Of a DNA stretch of 6,062 bases, positions 1 through 5,831 are shown piece by piece; position 1 is the first letter of the stretch, and every line of letters starts with the position of its first letter. Position numbers and translations under genes: made by a program. The notes under the pieces are model-generated. The model saw only the letters and a program-made list of their open reading frames with translations, was not told the DNA's origin and ran no database searches. This DNA comes from Acholeplasmataceae bacterium UBA5617 (lineage in GTDB: Bacteria; Bacillota_I; Bacilli_A; Acholeplasmatales; Acholeplasmataceae): contig DIKN01000113.1 in the NCBI GenBank assembly GCA_002424575.1, positions 20,451 through 26,512 on the forward strand, in the 5' to 3' direction.

Positions 1-26
1 CGGGCCAACGTCTAAGCGCATATATT

Positions 27-54
27 ATTATACCAATTTATGCTTAAATGTCAA
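27..54 (-). promoter_or_regulatory. Strong sigma-A-type promoter reading off the left edge
   Basis: On the minus strand a perfect -35 TTGACA (54..49) is followed, after a 16-base spacer, by a perfect -10 TATAAT (32..27). The -10 is preceded by TGG (35..33), which adds an extended -10 element. Transcription should begin near base 20 and leave the window. It lies downstream of the MATE gene on the same strand, so it starts a new unit. A promoter this close to consensus is typical of rRNA or tRNA genes in Bacillota, but the transcribed gene is not visible apart from about 20 bases. Confidence 0.8.
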
Positions 55-87
55 GATAAATTGTCGGGTTTTTTTCATCAATTTTCA

Positions 88-103
88 TCGCTTTATCAAG
101 CGA
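88..103. repeat. Small hairpin after the MATE gene, not a clear terminator
   Basis: A 6-bp perfect stem (TCGCTT/AAGCGA) closes a 4-base TATC loop just beyond the MATE stop codon. In the minus direction, where a terminator for the five-gene operon would be needed, the T-run (109..103) comes before the hairpin instead of after it, and what follows is A-rich. An outer GTTTTTTT (68-75) could pair with AAAAAAAC (103-110) across a 13-base bulge. It may aid 3'-end formation, but it is not a canonical intrinsic terminator, so readthrough towards the left edge is possible. Confidence 0.35.
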
Positions 104-118
104 AAAAAACGTGTTCCA

Positions 119-1444
119 TTAGATAGTATTTTCAATATATTTGCTCTTCTGTTCCCACTTCCTTGATTGCCATCGTGAAAGCATTAAAACACCACGTAGG
201 AGTTCATCCATGGCATAGGCGATGTATATACCGAGTAAGCCCCAACCCAGATGAATACCGAGGACATAAGCCATGGTTGCTGCGACACCTAGCATACTCA
301 AAATAGCCATGACAAGCGGAAAAGTGGTATCACCTGCAGAACGCAATGCTTGAATGAAGATCAAATTTAAACTTCTGCTAAACTCTAAAACAATGGCAAC
401 CCAAAGTACTGTTCTCACCGTTTTCACAATAATGTCGTTTTGTGTAAATAAGCTTAAAATTAAACCTGATGTGAGATTGACAAGAATGGTCATCGTGAGT
501 ACAACAAAAAAACTTCGAAATGCTGTTTTTAGTGTTTCGTGATGTGCTTTATTGAAATCTCTTTCACCGATATAATAACCTGTCATGACTGCGTTAGCTG
601 CAGCAAATGCTAAACTGAAAATATAAATATACGTGAGGATAGTATTGATGTATGTTCTTGCTGTCGTATATTCAGGTCCAAGTTGGTTGATCATGCTTAA
701 GACAACACCTTGCATCAGCGTATATGTCCATACTTCAAGTGCACTAGGCAATCCAATTTGAAAGACTTGTCTTATGGTTTGAATATCCAATTTGAGATCC
801 TTTGGGCGAAGCCCGATGACTCGATAAAGCAAAATGCTATAGGTGCTTAGCATGAAGAAACGCACAATCAGCGTTGATATCGCTGCACCTAAAATACCTA
901 ATCGAGGAAACCCAAGGTACCCATTGATTAAAATGGCATTTCCAATAATATTGAGGACATTCCCAATAACGACAACATAAGTGATGTACTTTGCATGACC
1001 ATAACTACGTAATGATCCAGTAATAACGTTTGAAACAGCAACAAAGAACAAAGAGATACCGACGACTTGCAAATAATCAAGGGAACCTTGAAAAAGAACA
1101 TCCTCTGTTTTAACCAGTGTTAATAATTGAGGTGCAAAAAAGACTAAGGATGATGCAATCACTACTCCGACGAGGAGATTCATGATTAGACCATTTCCAA
1201 TCACACGATGAGCGACTTGTTCTTTTTTTGCTCCTAAATATTGTGACACTAAAACTGCGACCCCATTGGCTACAACGAGCAATAGGACCGCAAACATTTG
1301 AATGATCGTATTCGCATTACCAACTGAACCCACTGCAAAATCGCTGAAATGGGAAAGCATAAATGTATCGATGGTTCCCATGAGCATAAAGAAGAGTAGT
1401 TCGATGAATGTTGGCCAAAAGATAGCTTTAAAACTGCGTTTCAC
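119..1444 (-). CDS. MATE family multidrug/toxin efflux transporter
   Basis: Predicted inner-membrane antiporter of the MATE family, which exports cationic drugs, dyes or metabolites using Na+ or H+ gradients. The 441 residues match the usual family length, and hydrophobic stretches along the whole protein fit twelve membrane helices. The two-fold internal symmetry of the family is visible: SQYLGAKK (67-74) in the first half corresponds to GYYIGERDF (289-297) in the second, and GSLRSYGHA (143-151) to QALRSAGDT (365-373). GLPSALEVW (231-239) opens the second half. The start is GTG, with an AGGAAGG-type ribosome binding site about 8 bases upstream. It is the last gene of the operon, 16 bases after the DJ-1 stop codon. 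No ion-coupling or substrate assignment is possible from sequence alone, so I give no gene symbol (NorM- or DinF-like are both possible). Confidence 0.93.
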   Translation of the reverse strand: MKRSFKAIFWPTFIELLFFMLMGTIDTFMLSHFSDFAVGSVGNANTIIQMFAVLLLVVANGVAVLVSQYLGAKKEQVAHRVIGNGLIMNLLVGVVIASSLVFFAPQLLTLVKTEDVLFQGSLDYLQVVGISLFFVAVSNVITGSLRSYGHAKYITYVVVIGNVLNIIGNAILINGYLGFPRLGILGAAISTLIVRFFMLSTYSILLYRVIGLRPKDLKLDIQTIRQVFQIGLPSALEVWTYTLMQGVVLSMINQLGPEYTTARTYINTILTYIYIFSLAFAAANAVMTGYYIGERDFNKAHHETLKTAFRSFFVVLTMTILVNLTSGLILSLFTQNDIIVKTVRTVLWVAIVLEFSRSLNLIFIQALRSAGDTTFPLVMAILSMLGVAATMAYVLGIHLGWGLLGIYIAYAMDELLRGVLMLSRWQSRKWEQKSKYIENTI

Positions 1445-1460
1445 AGAAGACCTTCCTAAC

Positions 1461-2006
1461 TTAGTATAAAATGTTGGTCAGTAAAGCTTTAGCTTGAGTT
1501 TCACCTAAAAGGTGAGTGACTATTTCATACACAAATTCATAGACAGCACCTGCACCTCGAGCTGTGATGATGTTTCCATCACGAAGTGCTTTTTTCTCTG
1601 GGTGGTAATACCCTTTTGGCATATCTTTTTCACTTCCACTGTATGCGGTGAAGTGTTTCCCATCCAGTAAACCAGCTTGGCCTAAAAAACGTGGACCAGC
1701 ACAGATGGCAGCTATCACTTTGTTTTGTTTTGCAAATGACTTTACAAGATCTTTGATGTTATGCTCCTGATCAATGATCATACCGACATAACGTCCACCC
1801 GGTATCACGACAAAATCAAAATCTTGGACATTGATATCTTTTGCAAGGTAATCCACCTTGACAGTCAACCCAAATGCTGTAGTAATCTCAGGTGTTTTTT
1901 CGTAGGTGATGGTTGTAATTTGAAGACCTGCTCGTTTAAGTAATGCACGAGTGGTTAAAGCTTCACCATCTTCTACATGATGACTTAAAACAAGTAATCC
2001 TTTCAT
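1461..2006 (-). CDS. DJ-1/PfpI family protein (class I glutamine amidotransferase-like fold)
   Basis: A 181-residue cytoplasmic protein of the DJ-1/ThiJ/PfpI superfamily, the full length of a single-domain DJ-1 member. The nucleophile-elbow cysteine is Cys102 in AAICAGP (99-105). Glu15, near the N-terminus, sits where the conserved glutamate of DJ-1 (E18 in the human protein) contacts that cysteine. VIPGGRY (67-73) is the conserved glycine turn, and the C-terminal ITARGAGAVYEF (147-158) matches the ITSxGPGTAxEF segment of the YajL/DJ-1 branch. Proposed roles of relatives include oxidative-stress protection, chaperone activity and a disputed protein or nucleotide deglycase activity; the role here is inferred only from family. 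The ATG overlaps the mtnN stop (ATGA), with a good GGAGGTG binding site lying inside the end of mtnN, which implies coupled translation. Confidence 0.9.
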   Translation of the reverse strand: MKGLLVLSHHVEDGEALTTRALLKRAGLQITTITYEKTPEITTAFGLTVKVDYLAKDINVQDFDFVVIPGGRYVGMIIDQEHNIKDLVKSFAKQNKVIAAICAGPRFLGQAGLLDGKHFTAYSGSEKDMPKGYYHPEKKALRDGNIITARGAGAVYEFVYEIVTHLLGETQAKALLTNILY

Positions 2007-2599
2007 GCCGCACCTCCAAACAGGGTAAGATAAGCTTCAAGAAGTCGCTTAGCGCCAACAGAAGCTTCAAACTGACGATAACTTTCTAAGTGATGATCCA
2101 TCCCGACGATATCGGAAATCACCTTGATGGATATGATAGGCAGATGGTAGTGATAGGCAACATGATAGAGTGCTGCACCTTCCATGTCAAAGAGAAGGTT
2201 TTCATCACGTTTCTCACTCATAAAGTAGTCACCGGTCAAAAGATGACCTTCTTTAGCTTCAGTGAAGATCTGCTTCGCCTGATTGAGCCACCAGGTATCC
2301 GAATGAAAGACTGGAGGAAAACCAGGTACTTGTCCTTTATCATAACCAAATAGAGATAAATCAAAATCATGATAAGATGTAGACTTTACCAAAGCGAGTT
2401 CACCGATTTGAATATCTCCAGAAGCACCTGCAAAACCAAGATTGATAATGGCATGAATGCGTTCTTGATGGATGATCTCTGTCAATTTCATAGCCGCATT
2501 GACTTTCCCAACACCGGTGATTAAAAGACGATGATTGGACTTCAGGTGTTCGGGGATATGTTTAAGTTCTTCTTGCATGGCTCCAACGATGAGAATCAT
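2003..2599 (-). CDS. mtnN: 5'-methylthioadenosine/S-adenosylhomocysteine nucleosidase
   Basis: Hydrolyses the glycosidic bond of methylthioadenosine and S-adenosylhomocysteine to release adenine, for methionine and adenine recycling and removal of methyltransferase inhibitors. Against the E. coli enzyme, recalled from memory, the N-terminal GAMQEE carries the catalytic-water glutamate (Glu11), DMEGAA gives the ribose-binding glutamate (Glu140), and ISD gives the catalytic aspartate (Asp163). TGVGKVNAA (29-36), NLGFAGA (53-59) and the segment from Tyr76 to Pro92 (YHDFD...FGYDKGQVPG) are characteristic. I chose the ATG at 2599 over an in-frame one at 2617 because it overlaps the udk stop as ATGA and begins the family's conserved first strand. 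The 198-residue product is about 30 shorter than usual, mainly by loss of a hairpin after the first helix and a shortened loop before Glu140. Assignment is firm at family level. Confidence 0.9.
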   Translation of the reverse strand: MILIVGAMQEELKHIPEHLKSNHRLLITGVGKVNAAMKLTEIIHQERIHAIINLGFAGASGDIQIGELALVKSTSYHDFDLSLFGYDKGQVPGFPPVFHSDTWWLNQAKQIFTEAKEGHLLTGDYFMSEKRDENLLFDMEGAALYHVAYHYHLPIISIKVISDIVGMDHHLESYRQFEASVGAKRLLEAYLTLFGGAA

Positions 2600-3222
2600 G
2601 ATGGTTCCCCAATGCATTGCTTGATTTTGGTTACAATCAAATCAACAGCAATGTCGTGTTTACGATCGTTTGGGATAATGACATCAGCAAACCGTTTCGT
2701 TGGCTTAATGTATTTATGAAACATTGGTTTAACCGTTTTTTCATATTGCGTGATGATACTCTCTAAGGAACGCCCACGCTCGCGCATATCGCGTAGCATG
2801 CGTCTGATGAAGCGTGTATCATCATCAAGTTCTACGAATAAATTCATATTGGATAATTCACGGATTTTTTCGTTTTCTAGAATTAAAATGCCTTCAACAA
2901 TGATAATGGGCTTGGGTTCAACATGCTCAACGATTGAACTGCGCGTATGGTTAACAAAATCATAGGTTGGTTTATCAATAGCTTCACCGTGTAAGAGTTG
3001 AACAAGATGGTTGTAGAGCAAATGATTATCGAGTGAACTGGGGTGGTCATAATTGGTTAAATAGCGTACTTCAAGTGGAAGATTACTCTGATCTTGATAG
3101 TAATCATCATGTCTGATGATAAGGACATCTTCGAGTCCTGCGCGCTCTAATATTTCTTGAACAACTGTGCTTTTCCCGGATGCTGATCCACCAGCAACCA
3201 ATATCAATAATGGTTTTTTCAC
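2596..3222 (-). CDS. udk: Uridine kinase
   Basis: Phosphorylates uridine and cytidine to their monophosphates for pyrimidine salvage in the cytoplasm. The 208 residues match bacterial Udk. In order: the P-loop GGSASGKST (11-19), the nucleoside-binding HDDYY (38-42), YDHP (58-61), PTYDF (85-89), the Walker-B-like VEGIL (109-113), and the lid motif RDMRERGR (144-151). Downstream, KPMFHKYIKPTKRFADVIIP (165-184) is the typical C-terminal segment. Translation starts at GTG with GAGG about 8 bases upstream, 16 bases after the GNAT stop; no ATG nearby fits the conserved N-terminus. Its TGA stop overlaps the mtnN start. Alternatives such as phosphoribulokinase are unlikely, given the uridine-kinase motifs and length. 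Confidence 0.95.
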   Translation of the reverse strand: MKKPLLILVAGGSASGKSTVVQEILERAGLEDVLIIRHDDYYQDQSNLPLEVRYLTNYDHPSSLDNHLLYNHLVQLLHGEAIDKPTYDFVNHTRSSIVEHVEPKPIIIVEGILILENEKIRELSNMNLFVELDDDTRFIRRMLRDMRERGRSLESIITQYEKTVKPMFHKYIKPTKRFADVIIPNDRKHDIAVDLIVTKIKQCIGEPS

Positions 3223-3238
3223 GATAGGATCCTCGACA

Positions 3239-3550
3239 TCAAATCTGACATTCAGGAGCTAACGTGGTTTGCACGGCTTCATCGATGATGTCGTTACATT
3301 CTCTATGCTTTTTAAACCAAACAACAGCATATGGGCAGGTAGCGACTGCTTTAAAACCTAGTTTTTTAACATGTTGATAAACTTCATGCATCAATTGAGA
3401 CGCGATGCCTTGACCTCTCAATGAAGGATCAACATAGGTATGATCGACAACAACTACTCCGGGTTTGATGAAGGGAAAAGTTGCATTTACAATCATTTTT
3501 CCTTGATCATCATTAGCGTATATACGATGGGTTTCATAAATATAGTTCAT
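3239..3550 (-). CDS. Small GNAT-family N-acetyltransferase (YjdJ/Acetyltransf_CG type)
   Basis: A 103-residue single-domain protein resembling the small GCN5-related acetyltransferases of the YjdJ-like group. The acetyl-CoA pyrophosphate-binding loop is clear as RGQGIA (45-50), preceded by the strand VVVVDHTYVDPSL (32-44) and followed by the helix SQLMHEVYQHVKKLG. The ATCPYAVVWFKKH segment (70-82), with Cys72, is typical of this short subgroup. The acetylated substrate is unknown. The ATG at 3550 has AAGGAGAT 6 bases upstream and begins where homology should begin; the frame stays open upstream to another ATG at 3655, but that stretch holds the promoter and has no domain-like sequence. It is the first gene of the operon, 16 bases before udk. 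Confidence 0.85.
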   Translation of the reverse strand: MNYIYETHRIYANDDQGKMIVNATFPFIKPGVVVVDHTYVDPSLRGQGIASQLMHEVYQHVKKLGFKAVATCPYAVVWFKKHRECNDIIDEAVQTTLAPECQI

Positions 3551-3556
3551 AATATC

Positions 3557-3578
3557 ATCTCCTTCTTTTAGTATACCA
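3557..3578 (-). promoter_or_regulatory. Extended -10 promoter and ribosome binding site of the five-gene operon
   Basis: On the minus strand TGGTATACT (3578..3570) is an extended -10 element with five of six matches to TATAAT. No good -35 is seen at 16-18 bases upstream (AACACG or CAACAC), which is tolerated by extended -10 promoters. The Shine-Dalgarno AAGGAGAT occupies 3564..3557. Initiation 6-8 bases after the -10 would put the RNA start at or inside this site, giving a leader of only about 13 bases. Confidence 0.6.
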
Positions 3579-3639
3579 AAAGTTGATAGAAACGTGTTGC
3601 AGTATCCATTCATATTTGATTTAGATGTGTGACTGTGAG

Positions 3640-3651
3640 GATATGTATATC
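3640..3651. repeat. 12-base palindrome GATATGTATATC in the divergent intergenic region
   Basis: Perfect 5-base arms (GATAT/ATATC) flank a central GT. It lies about 65 bases upstream of the GNAT -10 and overlaps a weak minus-strand TATACA hexamer. It could be a regulator site for either transcription unit, but a short AT-rich palindrome like this can arise by chance. Confidence 0.3.
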
Positions 3652-3674
3652 TCAAATTTTAAGAGTTTTGTTTT

Positions 3675-3691
3675 AAATAAATCATTTATTT
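3675..3691. promoter_or_regulatory. Perfect 8-1-8 dyad, possible operator
   Basis: AAATAAATcATTTATTT is a perfect inverted repeat with a single central base. The geometry and the AAT-n-ATT core recall Fur/PerR/Zur-family boxes (7-1-7), but the outer arm bases do not match the B. subtilis Fur or PerR consensus. It sits 43 bases upstream of the ATPase -35, and next to a second possible plus-strand TATAAT (3711-3716) that has no good -35. It could serve the divergent genes, or be a chance AT-rich repeat. Confidence 0.4.
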
Positions 3692-3734
3692 TCTAAATAG
3701 ATGCCTTTTTTATAATAATATGGGGCTTTATTTA

Positions 3735-3762
3735 TAGACATTAATCGAGAATGTGATATAAT
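3735..3762 (+). promoter_or_regulatory. Extended -10 sigma-A promoter of the metal ATPase
   Basis: TAGACA (3735-3740, five of six matches to TTGACA), a 16-base spacer and a perfect TATAAT (3757-3762) preceded by TGA (3754-3756) make an extended -10 promoter. The RNA should start near 3769, giving a leader of about 22 bases. That is too short for a riboswitch, so control is expected at initiation. The strong AAAGGAGGT ribosome binding site follows at 3778-3786, 5 bases after GGAGG to the ATG. Confidence 0.8.
3738..3754 (+). promoter_or_regulatory. Dyad within the ATPase promoter spacer, candidate metal-responsive operator
   Basis: ACATTaatcgagAATGT is a perfect 5-7-5 inverted repeat running from inside the -35 to just before the -10, where a repressor would block RNA polymerase. 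Further ACAT/ATGT half-sites occur at 3765-3770 (ACATGT) and 3774-3777 (ACAT). Metal efflux ATPases are usually controlled by metal-sensing repressors of the ArsR/SmtB, Fur or MerR families. The 16-base spacer argues against a MerR-type promoter, which normally has 19-20. Which regulator binds cannot be told, and none is encoded here. Confidence 0.45.
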
Positions 3763-3790
3763 CGACATGTAAAACATAAAGGAGGTCAAT

Positions 3791-5638
3791 ATGACTAGAA
3801 AACAACTTGTTATTGAAACAACACTTCTCTTCGTTTCAATCATCTTCATTATTCTCGGATTTATCTTTAGCCAAGGACATCCCGAACCATGGTACGTCGC
3901 ACTCTTCTTCGGTTTATCATTTGCTATCGGTGGTTTTGAGAAAGCTAAGGAAGGTGTTCTTGCTACCATTCACAACAAATCTTTAAATGTTGAGATTTTG
4001 ATGATATTAGCTGCACTCGGTGCGTTTATAGTTGGTGATTATTCTGAAGGTGCTATTCTGATCATGATTTTTTCGATCAGCGGAGTTCTTGAATCCTATG
4101 CGACATCAAAATCAGAAAAAGCATTGACGAGTTTACTTAAATTAGCGCCGAAAACAGCAACGAAATGGATTAATCAACAGGAGATGACAGTTCAAGTTTC
4201 TGAGTTGAGTGTTGGTGATCAAGTGGTTGTTAAAGTTGGTGAACAGGTTCCTGTTGACGGGCAAATTATGGAAGGTATGACCTCGCTTGATCAATCAGCG
4301 ATTACTGGAGAATTTGTGCCTGTTAATCGCGGACAAGGCGAATCTGTTTTTGCGGGTTCTATCAACGTTGAATCGCGCATAGTGGTTAAAACTTTAAAAG
4401 ATCCCAAAGATTCTGTGGTTCAAAAAATCGTTGACTTCGTTGCAAAAGCTCAACATGAGAAAACCAAATCTCAATCCTTTATTGATCGATTTGAAAAATG
4501 GTATGTCTATGTTGTTATCCTATTGGCGATTTTCTTAATGATTGTTCCTCCCATCTTTGGATGGTGGGATCAAGCGTATGCCTTTAATCGTGGTGTTATT
4601 GTTCTTGTCGTGGGTTCCCCCTGTGCACTGGTTGCAAGTATCACACCTGCTATGCTATCCGCATTATCCAATGGAGCAAGAAACCGTGTGTTGATTAAAG
4701 GTGGTTCACCTCTCGAATCCTTGATTGGGATTAAGGCAATTATGCTTGATAAAACAGGTACGATTACATCTGGTATACCTAAAGTCGTCCGCATCGAGGT
4801 TATCGATGAACTCAATCGAGAATATGTGTTAAAGGTTTTATATACACTGGAAAAACAATCCATTCATCCGCTCGCAAAATCCATTACCGATCATTTAAAT
4901 GCATCATACATGCTCGATAACATTAAAACCAATGAAATATCCGGCCATGGAATGGAAGGTCTTGTACATGGTAAAAAATGGCAAATTGGTCGTTTTGAAT
5001 CAACGATTCATCCGCAACTACAGGAAAAATTAGATCGATGTGTGACTTTGGGACATTCCAATGTCTCCATTATCGTCGATGGTGTAACGGTTGGATTTGT
5101 AGCGCTTATGGATACAATTAGAGATCATGCAAAAGATGTGATGGATGAACTGAAAGCGTGGGGTATTCATACAGTACTTTTAACAGGTGATCATCAATTT
5201 ACCGCACATGCGATCGCGAAAGAAGCTCATATCGAACATTTTGAATCCAATTTGCTTCCTGAACAGAAAGTCGATCATGTGAAACTCTATCAACAAAAAT
5301 ATGGAAAAGTCATCATGGTTGGCGACGGAATCAACGATGCGCCTGCTCTGGCAATGGCCAATGTGGGGATTGCGATGGGTTCTGCAACTGACGTCTCACT
5401 TGAAACCGCAGATATTGTCATCATGAATGATCAACTTGAAAGTCTGCCCAAACTTATTAAACTGGCAAAGCGTATGCGTATGATCACCCTTCAAAACATC
5501 ATCTTCTCAGTCAGTGTGATCACATTACTTCTTATATCCAATATTTTTGGTCTCATCGAATTACCGATGGGTGTTATTGCACATGAAGGATCGACCATCT
5601 TGGTTATTCTTAACAGTTTAAGACTTCTTTTCAAATAA
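3791..5638 (+). CDS. Heavy-metal P1B-type ATPase, P1B-4 (CoaT/PfeT-like) subgroup
   Basis: A 615-residue membrane pump that exports a transition-metal cation using ATP. Hydrophobic helices lie near residues 7-27, 35-48, 68-82, 86-102, 238-257, 266-292, 567-587 and 590-612. The actuator domain carries TGE (172-174). The metal-binding helix has Ser-Pro-Cys (276-278) rather than CPC. The phosphorylation site is DKTGT with Asp320; His359-Pro360 is the nucleotide-binding HP pair of P1B pumps; and GDGIND (511-516) is the hinge. The last helix holds HEGST (598-602) and NSLR (608-611). SPC with HEGxT is the signature of P1B-4 pumps, whose known members export Co2+, Fe2+ or Zn2+, so a copper role is unlikely. 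There is no N-terminal metal-binding domain, as in many P1B-4 pumps. The ATG at 3791 has a near-ideal ribosome binding site. It is transcribed alone from its own promoter and ends in a terminator. Confidence 0.95.
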   Translation: MTRKQLVIETTLLFVSIIFIILGFIFSQGHPEPWYVALFFGLSFAIGGFEKAKEGVLATIHNKSLNVEILMILAALGAFIVGDYSEGAILIMIFSISGVLESYATSKSEKALTSLLKLAPKTATKWINQQEMTVQVSELSVGDQVVVKVGEQVPVDGQIMEGMTSLDQSAITGEFVPVNRGQGESVFAGSINVESRIVVKTLKDPKDSVVQKIVDFVAKAQHEKTKSQSFIDRFEKWYVYVVILLAIFLMIVPPIFGWWDQAYAFNRGVIVLVVGSPCALVASITPAMLSALSNGARNRVLIKGGSPLESLIGIKAIMLDKTGTITSGIPKVVRIEVIDELNREYVLKVLYTLEKQSIHPLAKSITDHLNASYMLDNIKTNEISGHGMEGLVHGKKWQIGRFESTIHPQLQEKLDRCVTLGHSNVSIIVDGVTVGFVALMDTIRDHAKDVMDELKAWGIHTVLLTGDHQFTAHAIAKEAHIEHFESNLLPEQKVDHVKLYQQKYGKVIMVGDGINDAPALAMANVGIAMGSATDVSLETADIVIMNDQLESLPKLIKLAKRMRMITLQNIIFSVSVITLLLISNIFGLIELPMGVIAHEGSTILVILNSLRLLFK

Positions 5639-5660
5639 ACCGCATTTTGCGGTTTTTTTT
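5638..5660 (+). terminator. Intrinsic terminator of the metal ATPase gene
   Basis: A 7-bp stem AACCGCA/TGCGGTT (5638-5644 with 5648-5654) with a TTT loop is followed by a run of eight T (5653-5660). The hairpin begins on the last base of the stop codon, so termination directly abuts the gene. Confidence 0.92.
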
Positions 5661-5681
5661 ATAAGAGAGGGACTTCATACG

Positions 5682-5705
5682 AAAATAAAAAGCCTTGCGA
5701 TAAGG
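5682..5705 (-). terminator. Possible weak backup terminator for the rRNA operon
   Basis: Reading the minus strand, CCTT/AAGG (5705-5702 with 5696-5693) with a 5-base loop is followed by CTTTTTATTTT. The stem is only 4 bp, so it is at best a second, weak stop for transcripts that pass the main terminator at 5743-5721. Confidence 0.25.
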
Positions 5706-5720
5706 ACATATATATAATAT

Positions 5721-5743
5721 AAAAAAAAACGGCAAATGCCGTT
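5721..5743 (-). terminator. Intrinsic terminator of the rRNA-tRNA operon
   Basis: On the minus strand AACGGC/GCCGTT (5743-5738 with 5733-5728) closes a 4-base loop and runs into nine T (5729..5721). It lies 11 bases beyond the tRNA-Asn CCA end and closes the stable-RNA operon. It faces the ATPase terminator about 60 bases away. Confidence 0.92.
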
Positions 5744-5754
5744 CGATATTTAAG

Positions 5755-5831
5755 TGGCGCCCACACTAGGACTCGAACCTAGGACCCCCTGATTAACAGT
5801 CAGGTGCTCTAACCAACTGAGCTATGTAGGC
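5755..5831 (-). tRNA. tRNA-Asn (anticodon GTT)
   Basis: The 77-base gene folds fully: acceptor GCCTACA with TGTGGGC (one T-G wobble), D stem GCTC/GAGC, anticodon stem CCTGA/TCAGG with loop CTGTTAA, a 5-base variable region, T stem CTAGG/CCTAG with loop TTCGAGT, discriminator G and an encoded CCA. The anticodon GTT lies at 5797..5795 and reads AAC/AAU. It follows the 5S gene on the same strand by 56 bases and should be cut from the rRNA precursor. No separate promoter is seen in that gap. Confidence 0.97.

Noticed and set aside
354..542. Short plus-strand frames inside the minus-strand operon (also at 1761, 2090, 2531 and 2750)
   Set aside because: All lie antisense to well-recognised genes and their translations look like no protein family.
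2600..2617. Longer MtnN start at the ATG at 2617
   Set aside because: The ATG at 2599 forms the ATGA overlap with udk and begins the conserved first strand directly.
3551..3655. Longer GNAT start at the upstream ATG (3655)
   Set aside because: The extra 35 residues have no domain-like character and overlap the promoter; the ATG at 3550 has a strong ribosome binding site and fits the family start.
3763..3790. Riboswitch or leader RNA before the metal ATPase
   Set aside because: The predicted leader is only about 22 bases, too short for a structured sensor, unless the poorer TATAAT at 3711 is used.
3682..3969. Minus-strand open frame of 95 codons across the ATPase start
   Set aside because: It overlaps the ATPase coding sequence, its promoter and its ribosome binding site, and shows no family-like motif; it is a shadow frame.
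4570..4863. Minus-strand open frame of 97 codons inside the ATPase gene
   Set aside because: It is fully antisense to conserved SPC and DKTGT coding sequence, with no ribosome binding site support.
3791..5638. Copper-exporting (CopA-like) ATPase
   Set aside because: The intramembrane motif is SPC rather than CPC, there is no N-terminal CxxC domain, and HEGST marks P1B-4.
5695..5720. Plus-strand promoter TTGCGA...TATAAT between the two terminators
   Set aside because: The spacer is only 12 bases, and the AT-rich -10 is part of the sequence after the rRNA terminator T-run.
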